From an uncultured Pseudomonadota bacterium (GTDB lineage: Bacteria > Pseudomonadota > Alphaproteobacteria > Rs-D84): a stretch of 51,301 bases of DNA. The stretch lies in assembly GCA_902793435.1 (NCBI GenBank), contig CADBDF010000007.1:1-51301 (forward strand). Reading direction: 5' to 3'. The translations under genes were made by a program, and so were the position numbers. This document shows positions 11,491 through 18,835 of the stretch, piece by piece. The notes beneath the pieces are model-generated. The model did no database searches, had not been told where the DNA came from, and saw only the letters and a list, made by a program, of their open reading frames with translations. How positions within the stretch are numbered: position 1 is the stretch's first letter; each line of letters opens with the position of its first letter.

Positions 11491-13164
11491 ATGACACAAA
11501 AACAAATTTTACCTACATCACTTTGGAAATTTTATTTGAAATATGCATTTCGTGGTTATGGTTGGATAATATTTTTGTGGGCGTTAATATCACTGATTAT
11601 GCAATTTGATAATGTGTTGTTTCCTTTTTATCAAAAATGGTTGGTCCAAGCACTAGAAACCCCGATTCCTGATGGTATGACATGGTTACAGCATATTCTA
11701 CCTACAATTACTTTGATTGTGGTATTGGATATATCTTTGATGTTGTGTTTAATATTGCGCTGGTTCTTTTATAATCATTGGGGTCCATATGTTGCTCAAA
11801 AAATATCAACACAATTAACAAATTATACCCAATCGCAAAGTATGTCTTGGTGGGTGTCGCGTTTGCCTGGCAAGGTAAATCAGCAAATAACATATGTTCA
11901 ACATTTACCTGAAATTATAAATATTTTATGGTGGTCTTTTTGTGTGCTGGTAATGATAGTTATAAATTCAGGTATGCTATTCCGTGTTAATTTATATGTC
12001 GCAATAATGTTTTTATGTGCGTTTGCGTTTCGCGTATTGTTCGCGTGGGGTATGCGTAAGAAGTTGAAAACTGCATCGGAAAACAGTGCGAATGCCCAAA
12101 GCACGTTGTCTGGAAAATTGGTGGATAGTTTATCAAATTATTCGATTGTTAAATCTTTTTCTGGGGCAAAACGCGAAGAAAAATATTTGGAATCACATCG
12201 TAAAAATAGAATTGATACATCGGTTAGATTTGCTTTTTTAAACAGATTGTTTTGGGGAATACCTGGAACATTATGGAGTGTATTTTTTGGTGGAACATTA
12301 TTTTTCTGTTCGGTGTTGTATTATCGTGGCGAAATGACTATCGCAGATATTGTATTTACGATTGGTGTATTTTTCTCGGTCATGGGTGCGATTGGTGGCT
12401 TGATAAACCAAATCCCAGATATTATAGACAAGGTCAGCAGCGCATCAAAATCGTACAAAGAATTGGTTGGTGCGGTAGAGGTTGCCGATATTGATGATGC
12501 GCCAAATATATCGGTCACGCATGGCGCAATAGAATTTAAAAATGTATCATTTAAATACAGAAAAAAATACGTTTTACGTGATTTTAATTTGAAAATAAAA
12601 TCTGGCGAACGTGTTGGTATTGTTGGATTATCTGGTGCTGGTAAAACGACATTGGTAAATTTATTAATGCGTTTTTATGATCCAAATTCTGGTGCGGTTT
12701 TAATCGATGGGCAAAATATAGCAAATGTTTCCCAGGATTCTTTGCGTGAAAATATTTCGTATATTCCCCAAGAACCCACAATGTTCAATCGCACCATAAT
12801 GGAAAACATAGAATACGGACGTCCCGGTGCAACGTTGCGTGAAATTAAAGAAGCGGCCCGCGAAGCATCTGCGGATGAATTTATTTGTGGTACTGAAAAG
12901 AAATATAATTCTATTGTGGGCGACCGCGGAATAAAACTGTCTGGTGGCCAACGGCAAAGAATTGCAATCGCGCGTGCATTTTTGAAAAATGCCCCAATCT
13001 TGATATTGGACGAGGCTACATCCGCCCTGGACAGTGAAACAGAAATCGCAATTCAAAAAGCGTTTGATAAATGTCGGCGGGGCACACAACATTGGTTGTT
13101 GCGCACAGATTATCAACATTGCGTAATATGGACAGAATTATTGTGTTGGATAAAGGGCGTGTAA
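11491..13164 (+). CDS. ABC exporter, fused membrane and ATPase domains (frameshifted 3' end)
   Basis: This frame encodes 557 residues. An N-terminal transmembrane domain (about 1-320, six likely helices) is followed by an ATPase domain with Walker A (GLSGAGKTT, about 377-385), Q-loop (YIPQEP), signature (LSGGQRQR) and Walker B/D-loop (ILILDEATSALDS). The layout is that of MsbA/multidrug-type half-transporters that act as dimers. Just after the D-loop, at about 13069-13071, the reading frame is lost: the true continuation with the H-loop (AHRLSTL) lies in the next frame starting at 13071. One A is missing from GATAAATG compared with the expected GATAAAATG. The gene is therefore either a pseudogene, a sequencing error, or read by slippage. 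AAAGGACGG precedes the ATG. Confidence 0.85.
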   Translation: MTQKQILPTSLWKFYLKYAFRGYGWIIFLWALISLIMQFDNVLFPFYQKWLVQALETPIPDGMTWLQHILPTITLIVVLDISLMLCLILRWFFYNHWGPYVAQKISTQLTNYTQSQSMSWWVSRLPGKVNQQITYVQHLPEIINILWWSFCVLVMIVINSGMLFRVNLYVAIMFLCAFAFRVLFAWGMRKKLKTASENSANAQSTLSGKLVDSLSNYSIVKSFSGAKREEKYLESHRKNRIDTSVRFAFLNRLFWGIPGTLWSVFFGGTLFFCSVLYYRGEMTIADIVFTIGVFFSVMGAIGGLINQIPDIIDKVSSASKSYKELVGAVEVADIDDAPNISVTHGAIEFKNVSFKYRKKYVLRDFNLKIKSGERVGIVGLSGAGKTTLVNLLMRFYDPNSGAVLIDGQNIANVSQDSLRENISYIPQEPTMFNRTIMENIEYGRPGATLREIKEAAREASADEFICGTEKKYNSIVGDRGIKLSGGQRQRIAIARAFLKNAPILILDEATSALDSETEIAIQKAFDKCRRGTQHWLLRTDYQHCVIWTELLCWIKGV

Positions 13165-13253
13165 TTGAATCTGGAACACATACTTCTTTGTTGCGCAAAA
13201 AAGGCTTGTATGCAAAGTTATGGAATATGCAATCTGGCGGATTTTTACAATAA
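13071..13253 (+). pseudogene. Displaced C-terminal end of the ABC exporter
   Basis: This 60-residue frame contains the missing end of an ABC ATPase: TTLVVAHRLSTLRNMDRI (H-loop) and VLDKGRVIESGTH, ending GGFLQ. It is shifted by one base relative to the upstream frame at 11491-13164. It begins with an ATG that overlaps the break but has no proper ribosome-binding site, so an independent protein is unlikely. Restoring one base at 13069-13071 would give a single protein of about 587 residues, a normal family length. Confidence 0.85.
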
Positions 13254-13257
13254 ATTC

Positions 13258-13313
13258 CGCCCCAAGGGCTTTGCCCGGAGGGGAGGGGGACCGTCGAAGA
13301 CGGTGGAGGGGGT
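13258..13313. repeat. REP-like palindromic repeat, copy 1
   Basis: A GC-rich island in AT-rich spacer with two hairpins: CCCC/GGGG around GGGCTTTGCCC, then ACCGTCGAAGACGGT, followed by GGAGGGGGTAA. The right part, GGGGGACC-hairpin-GGTGG-GGGGGTAA, recurs in diverged form at 49907-49946 (minus strand) and partly at 16396-16468. Confidence 0.6.
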
Positions 13314-13393
13314 AAAAAATCATTGACCTGTTGCCCAAAAACTTTACATAATCAAACCATAGGAAATAACTCTTTTAACCAAAAGGAAAGAAA

Positions 13394-13861
13394 ATGAAAA
13401 AAATAGTTTTGTTTGGTCTGTGTGCGACAATGTGTGTATCAAATGCAAATGCGGGCTGGTTCAGTAATTTGTTTAAAAAGACTGCGGAACCAACAACCTT
13501 GGCCGAGGCTTGCAATACCGATGAAATAACTGCGGTTTGTCCAGATACAGTTTTGGGCGAACAAACATTGACGGCGTGTTTGGCGGATAATGTAAAGTCT
13601 TTGTCTAAAAAATGTGCCAAGTTTGTAAAAAAATCAATCAAGGAAAATAAAGAATTAGTTTTAGAAAACAAAGATGCTGCGGTTGAATCTGTGAAAAATC
13701 AAATTGCCGATGTCAAAGCACAAAAAGAAACTGCAAAAAAAACTTTCAAAGATAAAAAAGCAGAAATGAAAGTGGCTGGCAAAGAAATCAAAGAAACTGC
13801 GAAAGCAATTAAAACAGACGCGGTTGATACGGCAAAATCTGTCAAAGAAATTGCAAAATAA
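13394..13861 (+). CDS. Exported helical Lys/Ala-rich protein, unknown function
   Basis: A 155-residue protein with a clear signal peptide (MKKIVLFGLCATMCVSNANA). A short segment with four Cys (ACN, VCP, ACL, KCAK; about residues 37-75) precedes a long Lys/Ala/Glu-rich amphipathic helix (about 80-155: ETAKKTFKDKKAEMK, KEIKETAKAIK) that resembles the 11-residue-type repeats of LEA-like or apolipoprotein-like helices. It is probably periplasmic, perhaps membrane- or envelope-associated. AAAGGAAAGAAA precedes the ATG, and a perfect 14-bp terminator follows. I do not recognise a defined family. Confidence 0.75.
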   Translation: MKKIVLFGLCATMCVSNANAGWFSNLFKKTAEPTTLAEACNTDEITAVCPDTVLGEQTLTACLADNVKSLSKKCAKFVKKSIKENKELVLENKDAAVESVKNQIADVKAQKETAKKTFKDKKAEMKVAGKEIKETAKAIKTDAVDTAKSVKEIAK

Positions 13862-13890
13862 AAACCAATAAATTGTTATAATTTTTATGT

Positions 13891-13930
13891 ATAAATCCCT
13901 TTGTTGTGACAAAGGGATTTATCTTTTATT
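13891..13930 (+). terminator. Strong intrinsic terminator
   Basis: A perfect 14-bp stem (13891-13904 with 13909-13922, TGTG loop) is followed by a T-rich tail. The symmetric flanks mean it could also act on the minus strand. Confidence 0.92.
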
Positions 13931-13949
13931 TCTACATTGTTTTTTACTC

Positions 13950-13979
13950 TTTACAGAGTCAAAATAAAAATGTTATAAT
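13950..13979 (+). promoter_or_regulatory. Promoter of the 764-residue Cys-rich protein
   Basis: TTTACA (13950-13955), 18-base spacer, TATAAT (13974-13979) with an extended -10 TG at 13971-13972. The leader would be about 55 bases long. Confidence 0.6.
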
Positions 13980-14009
13980 ATTTTATAAGTGAAGGTTTAT
14001 ACATTAAAA

Positions 14010-14042
14010 ATGGCAGAAATGTGCCGTTTTAGGAGAAACTGA
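14010..14042 (+). CDS. Possible 10-codon leader ORF
   Basis: ATG at 14010 opens a 10-residue reading frame (MAEMCRFRRN) whose TGA overlaps the ATG of the following gene as TGATG, and the AGGAG of the main gene lies inside it. The arrangement would allow translational coupling. It has no good ribosome-binding site of its own, so it may be chance. Confidence 0.25.
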   Translation: MAEMCRFRRN

Positions 14043-16336
14043 TGAAAAACAAAAAAATGACAGATGCATACAAAAATGCGGTTGGAACTGTGTTTTTGCT
14101 TGCCGGTGCTTTCTTTATTTGTTCGACATTGTTGTCAATGCGGACTGTGTTGGCTGACCCAATTGCGCCAACTGCAAATGCAACATCGGGGGTGAGTCCT
14201 GCGCGTACCGCGGCGGCGCGTAATTCTTCGAAGTCGCGTTCGACAACGGCGGCACGTTCGACTGTATCACGTGCAACTGCTACGCGCGCGCAAACAAATA
14301 ATGCATCGCGTAATATTCGCACACGCGCAATCAGTGTTCGCAATGTAAATGATGGTTCTGTCACAGACGTTCAAACAGCGGTGCGTTCAAACGCAACGCG
14401 TTCTGTGGCGCAGAGGGCGAATAATACAACAATGCGTGGTGTGACGGCGCGTAATAATGCATCGCGTGTTGTTGCGCGGACTGCGACAACACCATCTCGT
14501 GTGAGTCTGGTTGGAACAGGTATGCGTGCGTCTATGGGAAATACTGTTAATGTTTCATATTTATCCAGTAAATTATATACTGGCAATTACTCAAACATTA
14601 TTGATTCAACAACAGGTTTGATTTCTGCCGATGCATACAGTGCATGCTTGGAAGGTTATTATACATGTATGGACGAAATCTGCACCGCGCGCAGTGATGT
14701 CAAGGGACGTTGTTCTTGCGCGGGTCGTGCAACAAATTTCTTGGCGGCAGAAAGTGCTTTGGAAAAGGCAAATGAAGAGTTGATTAGTTTGTCTGGTCAA
14801 TTGGCTTTGTTGATTTCGACCAAGGGCAAAGATGTAAGTCAGGCTTTTCAATTGACTGATGCTGAAAAGGTCATGAATTGTGTGTCTTATAAAGATATGA
14901 TTGCACAATATGGTTCTACATCGGCAACGGCTGATGCAACCAAGGTGACAGAATGGTGTTATGCACATGGATTTTATAGTGCAACATGCAGTCAGCCATC
15001 ATATTGCGAAGAGGCGGGTAATGATTTTGGCTTTGATATCAGCACAATCAATGGTTCTTCATCTGATATCTTGGCATCGTTAAAGGCATGGGCAAATGCA
15101 AAAGATTTAGCAAAACAATATACAATAAATGACACAAATAATTTGTTGGCACAATATACAACTGTATCTGGGGTTGTAAATGGTTTGTCTGGCATAAACG
15201 AAACAGTTGATTCGTCCCAGGCGGCATTGGATACATTGGCGAACAAATGGGGTTATGAATTATTCGAATATGCTCATAACAATGTTTGCGGTCGTGTTCT
15301 AGATTCATGTTTTAACGGTATTTACGAGGCTTGCGGCACACCACCATCTGGGACAGATTCCGCGGGTAATAAAATCGGTAAATGTGCGAACGGTGCATCG
15401 ACATCGTGCCCATATAATTATAACAGCGCGATTTCTGTAAAGACAACAGGCGATGGTTCTGGCGAGGTCACATTAAACGAACGTGGTTCAACCGGTTCAA
15501 CAACATCGACATCGGCGACATGTTTTGGTTATACATCTGCCAACGGTGACCCTTATGCGTCTTTGCGTGGTCCGGTTGCTGATGCACGTCGTTCGATTAT
15601 GCAGAAATATTTATTGGACGCGAACGCGGCATGTGATACATACGGTAATGCGTTAAAGACAACCGCACAAAACATTAATTATCAAAAAATTGCGGCTGAA
15701 CAGGCATTACGTCAAAAACGTATGGATTTCTATAACGAAGAAGAAGAAAAAATCAAAAACGATGCTGTCGCAGCAATCACAAACTTTAATGAATGTATCA
15801 GTGAAATTTGGGATTGTTATAACGAAAATGCAGACGAAGATAACTGGACAACGGCGCGTATAAAAACATATTGTGCCCAGGTTTCTAATGTTCCACATTG
15901 TTATGAGCCTATGATTTGTAATTTGGCACCGTTGCAATTCAAAAAGATTATTGATGTTCCAGATAATACAAGATGTACTTTTAGTATGAATCGTGACGAA
16001 AATACATGCCGTAACTTGGTGACATTAAATGAAATATTGTACACCGCGACCCAGGCTGATTACGTGAGTTCTGAAAATTGGGATGATGTGATAAATGGCA
16101 CATTGACCAAGAATTCTAAAGAAATCCGTGAAGGTTGCTTGAAAAAGGCACTTGGTTGCGAAGATGGTGCGGACGGTACGGAATGTCTGCGTAAATGGGA
16201 AAAAACAACATACTGTACTGATTCTGAAAAATCTGCACGTCATGCATCCAGTTGTTATAAAAAAGGTAGCACATATTACATTGAATCATGTGTTAGCGGT
16301 TATCATTTAAGCGGCAATTCGTGTGTTGCTGATTAA
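14042..16336 (+). CDS. Large exported Cys-rich protein, paralog 1
   Basis: A 764-residue protein. The N-terminal hydrophobic segment (about 10-38) is a signal peptide or anchor, possibly cut after VLA. Residues about 40-165 are a low-complexity region rich in Arg, Ala, Ser, Thr and Asn with almost no acidic residues. Then comes a conserved Cys module (CLEGYYTCMDEIC...GRCSCAGRA, about 200-230), a coiled-coil-like stretch, and several more Cys clusters (CISEIWDCYN, CAQVSNVPHCYEPMIC). The C-terminal end is an EGF-like CVSGYHLSGNSC. It is paralogous to the 752-residue protein at 18836. AGGAG precedes the start. I do not recognise a named family; surface or outer-membrane assembly in an oxidising compartment is inferred. 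Confidence 0.8.
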   Translation: MKNKKMTDAYKNAVGTVFLLAGAFFICSTLLSMRTVLADPIAPTANATSGVSPARTAAARNSSKSRSTTAARSTVSRATATRAQTNNASRNIRTRAISVRNVNDGSVTDVQTAVRSNATRSVAQRANNTTMRGVTARNNASRVVARTATTPSRVSLVGTGMRASMGNTVNVSYLSSKLYTGNYSNIIDSTTGLISADAYSACLEGYYTCMDEICTARSDVKGRCSCAGRATNFLAAESALEKANEELISLSGQLALLISTKGKDVSQAFQLTDAEKVMNCVSYKDMIAQYGSTSATADATKVTEWCYAHGFYSATCSQPSYCEEAGNDFGFDISTINGSSSDILASLKAWANAKDLAKQYTINDTNNLLAQYTTVSGVVNGLSGINETVDSSQAALDTLANKWGYELFEYAHNNVCGRVLDSCFNGIYEACGTPPSGTDSAGNKIGKCANGASTSCPYNYNSAISVKTTGDGSGEVTLNERGSTGSTTSTSATCFGYTSANGDPYASLRGPVADARRSIMQKYLLDANAACDTYGNALKTTAQNINYQKIAAEQALRQKRMDFYNEEEEKIKNDAVAAITNFNECISEIWDCYNENADEDNWTTARIKTYCAQVSNVPHCYEPMICNLAPLQFKKIIDVPDNTRCTFSMNRDENTCRNLVTLNEILYTATQADYVSSENWDDVINGTLTKNSKEIREGCLKKALGCEDGADGTECLRKWEKTTYCTDSEKSARHASSCYKKGSTYYIESCVSGYHLSGNSCVAD

Positions 16337-16354
16337 AGATATAAAATGCTCAAA

Positions 16355-16378
16355 TACCCGCATTTGCGGGTGTTTTTA
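16355..16378 (+). terminator. Intrinsic terminator
   Basis: Stem ACCCGC (16356-16361) / GCGGGT (16366-16371) with ATTT loop and a T-rich tail. Confidence 0.88.
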
Positions 16379-16395
16379 TTTGCTGTAATGTTTTT

Positions 16396-16468
16396 TTACC
16401 GCGGATTTACTCCGCGGTGTCCCCTTCTTTATGAAAGAAGGGGTGGCAGCCAAAGGCTGACGGGGTAA
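16396..16468. repeat. REP-like triple-hairpin repeat, copy 2
   Basis: Three adjacent hairpins: ACCGCGGA/TCCGCGGT, then CCCCTTCTTT/AAAGAAGGGG, then CAGCC-AAA-GGCTG followed by ACGGGGTAA. The last part resembles the end of the repeats at 13258 and 49907. It fills the spacer between the Cys-rich protein and the rplU promoter. Confidence 0.6.
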
Positions 16469-16535
16469 TTGTGACAATAAGTAAATTTTGAATTTTGTTT
16501 AAAACTTTATTTGTATAAAATTTTATGCAAAATCC

Positions 16536-16563
16536 TTGACATTTAATAAAAAAAAGATATTAT
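16536..16563 (+). promoter_or_regulatory. rplU-rpmA promoter
   Basis: TTGACA (16536-16541), 16-base spacer, TATTAT (16558-16563): the strongest -35 box in the window, in keeping with a ribosomal protein operon. It leaves a leader of about 60 bases. Confidence 0.85.
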
Positions 16564-16629
16564 TTGCATAAAGTTTTAGACAAAATGTCAAAAAACAAAA
16601 CAAGAACAATAAACATAGGGTTGAATAAA

Positions 16630-16929
16630 ATGGGCAACTTTGCAATATTTCAAACCGGCGGTAAACAATATCGTGTGCAGGCTGGCGATACTATCAAGGT
16701 TGAAAAATTGGATGCGTCTGGTGACGTTGAATTTGATAAAATCTTGATGGTTGGTGATAAAATCGGCAATCCATACGTGGATGGTGCACGCGTTATCGCA
16801 ACGGTTGTTGAACAAAAACGCGATGACAAGGTTTTGGTGTTTAAAAAGAAACGTCGTCAAAATTATCGTCGCACACGCGGGCATCGTCAATATTTGACGG
16901 TTTTGAAAATCAAAGAGATTAGGGCTTAA
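16630..16929 (+). CDS. rplU: 50S ribosomal protein L21
   Basis: A 99-residue protein from ATG 16630. It binds 23S rRNA in the large subunit. The start [17 protein letters not shown] matches the family's usual beginning (about [13 protein letters not shown]), and the C-terminal basic part [16 protein letters not shown] is the rRNA-binding region. In-frame upstream ATGs (16564, 16588) would add 14-22 residues not found in L21. The first overlaps the expected start of transcription, and the second lies in the leader, so they were not chosen. The ribosome-binding site is weak (TAGGG, 9 bases away). It is in an operon with rpmA, 12 bases downstream. Confidence 0.96.
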   Translation: MGNFAIFQTGGKQYRVQAGDTIKVEKLDASGDVEFDKILMVGDKIGNPYVDGARVIATVVEQKRDDKVLVFKKKRRQNYRRTRGHRQYLTVLKIKEIRA

Positions 16930-16941
16930 GGAGTTTGAACT

Positions 16942-17208
16942 ATGGCACACAAAAAAGCTGGTACCTCTACTTCGAACGGACGCGATTCTGCGGGACGCAG
17001 ATTGGGCGTTAAAAAATCCGGTGGCGCGCGTGTTATTCCTGGCAATATCATTATTCGCCAACGTGGCACCGCATTTCATCCTGGATTAAATGTTGGTATG
17101 GGTAAAGACCACACAATATTTGCCAAGGTCACAGGGACTGTGAAATTCAAACGCGGATTAAACGACCGTAAAACAGTTTCCGTCGTTCCTGATGAAACCG
17201 CAAAATAA
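16942..17208 (+). CDS. rpmA: 50S ribosomal protein L27
   Basis: An 88-residue protein, standard size. The N-terminal [20 protein letters not shown] is the flexible tail that reaches the peptidyl-transferase centre; no cleaved leader sequence is present. [17 protein letters not shown] is the family core. AAGGAG lies 7 bases before the ATG. It is co-transcribed with rplU and followed by a terminator. In many bacteria obgE follows; here it does not. Confidence 0.98.
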   Translation: MAHKKAGTSTSNGRDSAGRRLGVKKSGGARVIPGNIIIRQRGTAFHPGLNVGMGKDHTIFAKVTGTVKFKRGLNDRKTVSVVPDETAK

Positions 17209-17221
17209 TTGTTAAGATAAA

Positions 17222-17256
17222 AAAATCCCCCGGCACCCGCCGGGGATTTTTTTATA
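17222..17256 (+). terminator. Intrinsic terminator of rplU-rpmA
   Basis: GC-rich stem AATCCCCCGGC / GCCGGGGATT with one bulged C, followed by seven T. Confidence 0.93.
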
Positions 17257-17313
17257 AAGTGCAAAGCGCAATTGATGCAGGATTGATTCAACAGCGATGA
17301 ACGGTCGTGCCTG

Positions 17314-17428
17314 CCACCCGAAGTTTTAACGCAGGGTGGTCATCCCGAGGGAGTTTTTACACCCTAGGCTTTGCCTAAATGTGCAAAAATGCGCTCGCAA
17401 TGACAAAAACGCGCCCGCGTTTTTGTTT
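17314..17428. repeat. Nested palindromic (MITE-like) repeat element
   Basis: The core, 17339-17404, has imperfect terminal inverted repeats GTCATCCCGAG and CTCGCAATGAC (9 of 11 match). Inside are a second nested arm pair (TTTTTACAC / GTGCAAAAA) and a central AGGCTTTGCCT. It is flanked by hairpins CCACCC/GGGTGG (17314-17339) and AAAAACGC/GCGTTTTT (17405-17425). GTCATTGCGAG-type ends are known from dispersed repeats in several bacterial genomes. It encodes nothing. It fills most of the 320-base gap between rpmA and the next gene. Confidence 0.65.
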
Positions 17429-17433
17429 GAAAA

Positions 17434-17459
17434 AAACACCGATATTTCTATCGGTGTTT
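17434..17459 (-). terminator. Terminator of the secreted 273-residue protein gene
   Basis: A perfect 11-bp stem (17434-17444 with 17449-17459), with a T run on the minus strand, about 70 bases after the stop codon of the minus-strand gene. Confidence 0.85.
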
Positions 17460-17529
17460 CTTGATTTAGAAACAAAAGCCTCTTGTTTTTTTATGGGAGT
17501 TGAATTCGGGGCTTTCTAAATCAAAACTG

Positions 17530-18351
17530 TCAATCTGCGTTTTCAATAATCTCGTACCAATGGGGTTGGCCGGCGTCGTCTTCGACCAGCAGGCATTTTT
17601 TACCGGCGGGGCAGTTTTCGTCCGGGCGGGTTTGTTTGGTTGTCTGTAAATCCGCAATCGCCGCGGTTTGATTGATTGTGTTTGTGACAACATCGCGTAT
17701 CGTCGCAATCGTGTCGTTTAATTCCGTTACCACAGGGCTAAACCGCGCACTGTTATACGCCGTCGTCGCAATTTTGATTTGATTTGCGCAATAAGTGGTT
17801 TCGTTCCAATTTTCTGTGGTTTCTGTTGCCAATGGATAATATACAGTCACTGGGTGCGAAGATAACCAAGATTTCCAAGTGGGAACATCTGTCGCAATAT
17901 CAACAATTGAAAAGTTTATCCTTTGTGATGAAACACCATAAAAAGAACCACCATAAGTTGTTGTAGATTGATTAGATGCAAAATGTGTGCTGATTCCATT
18001 TACACCAATTTGTCGGTTTGTTATTGTGTTATCTGAATAAACAGATGAGTTATTATTATTAGTATTCAATATCCACTCCTCCGTACCATTTAATACCTTG
18101 ACACCTACACGTCTTGTGATTTTACCGGTGGTGGCGTCGTATGAATCGGCATAGTCACCAACTTTGCGCAACACCATATTACCCTGGGTATAAAATGTTG
18201 GGGTGATTGGGTTTGCGGGTGTTGGCGTGCCGTTTTGCACGACGGTACCGGTTGCCGATGTATATGTTTGTTCGACTTGCCCCGACGGACACGCGGCAAA
18301 TACCGGCAATGTCAGTATCAATCCCAACAATGCGCATAATAACTTTCTCAT
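17530..18351 (-). CDS. Secreted tail-fibre-like protein with CPAGKKC module, copy 1
   Basis: A 273-residue protein from ATG 18351. The signal peptide is MRKLLCALLGLILTLPVFA, then ACPSGQ. The first half contains a phage-tail-like stretch (NGTPTPANPITPTF, about residue 40) and YYPLATETTENW. Residues about 190-273 form the module shared with the proteins at 44485 and 49960: TTAYNSARFSPVV, a helical INQTAAIADLQ stretch, RPDENCPAGKKCLLVE (Cys 247 and 253), and HWYEIIE at the end. It lacks the LamG-like N-terminal module of the other two. GGGGAG precedes the start; an in-frame ATG at 18384 lies in the leader terminator and was rejected. Expression is probably controlled by the structured leader at 18383-18520. 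Role inferred: surface adhesin or binding protein. Confidence 0.75.
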   Translation of the reverse strand: MRKLLCALLGLILTLPVFAACPSGQVEQTYTSATGTVVQNGTPTPANPITPTFYTQGNMVLRKVGDYADSYDATTGKITRRVGVKVLNGTEEWILNTNNNNSSVYSDNTITNRQIGVNGISTHFASNQSTTTYGGSFYGVSSQRINFSIVDIATDVPTWKSWLSSHPVTVYYPLATETTENWNETTYCANQIKIATTAYNSARFSPVVTELNDTIATIRDVVTNTINQTAAIADLQTTKQTRPDENCPAGKKCLLVEDDAGQPHWYEIIENAD

Positions 18352-18382
18352 GTTTTCTCCCCTTTGTGTTTTTTTGCATCGC

Positions 18383-18520
18383 AAAAAATAAAAACACCGC
18401 TAACGAGAGAAGCGGTCGGGGGTGTTCGAAAAATCAAAACATGACAATGATCCCGCATGCCTTTGCGTGCATGCAGCACCCCCGCCAAAAACGGCCCAGG
18501 GTCAATCATTGGGAGTTATT
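18383..18520 (-). promoter_or_regulatory. Candidate cis-regulatory leader RNA with terminator (riboswitch-like)
   Basis: Read on the minus strand toward the gene at 18351, the leader holds three things. First, a junction: CAATGAT+CCC (18445-18454) pairs with GGG (18499-18501) and ATCATTG (18505-18511), and encloses the hairpin GCATGC/GCATGC and a GCC/GGC hairpin. Second, CACCCCCG (18477-18484) is exactly complementary to CGGGGGTG (18417-18424), outside the junction, so it would form a pseudoknot or an alternative fold. Third, an intrinsic terminator (ACCGCT/AGCGGT, 18396-18416) with a T-rich tail lies about 32 bases before the start codon. This is the layout of a transcription-attenuating riboswitch or similar element. 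The ligand is unknown. Confidence 0.5.
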
Positions 18521-18542
18521 GTTCAATACTTACATCGCGCAT

Positions 18543-18578
18543 AAAAAAAGCATCGATAAATTGAGCAACTATCGATGC
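18543..18578 (-). terminator. Minus-strand intrinsic terminator upstream of the leader
   Basis: A perfect 9-bp stem GCATCGATA / TATCGATGC (18550-18558, 18570-18578) is followed on the minus strand by seven T. It would end a short minus-strand transcript arising between 18579 and 18835, or act as a first control point of the downstream leader. Confidence 0.7.
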
Positions 18579-18835
18579 AAAACCTGAATTAGTTATATCA
18601 ATCCACATGAAAAATTATCACATGGTTTTTGGATAACAATGCAAATTTTGCATCGGTCATGTTTATAAGGCTTTTCGAAGGCCCCGAATACAATTCCCGT
18701 TGTATTCAAAATTCAGTATATAAAATTTATTTTTGTTTCTGCAAGTGGTATTTTTATGCAATTAAAATCAATAACTTGTTAATTGAACTTTGCCCTTTAA
18801 GATATCGTAATTTTGTGATATAATATATTCATAAC
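18579..18835. other. AT-rich intergenic segment with promoter of the 752-residue protein
   Basis: No ORF of substance. It contains a GAATACAA/TTGTATTC hairpin (about 18686-18709). At its right end is TATAAT (18819-18824), which ends 11 bases before ATG 18836, so the 5' leader is about 5 bases and has no Shine-Dalgarno. No good -35 box is visible. Confidence 0.5.

Noticed and set aside
16564-16629. N-terminally extended L21 from ATG 16564 or 16588
   Set aside because: The extension is not found in L21, the first ATG coincides with the expected transcription start region, and ATG 16630 gives the canonical start.
17530-18351. Prophage remnant based on tail-like sequence
   Set aside because: No other phage genes (capsid, terminase, integrase, lysis) occur nearby, and all three family members have signal peptides.
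18207-18587. 126-codon plus-strand ORF over the start of the secreted-protein gene
   Set aside because: It runs antisense through a signal peptide and the structured leader, has no ribosome-binding site and no protein-like composition.
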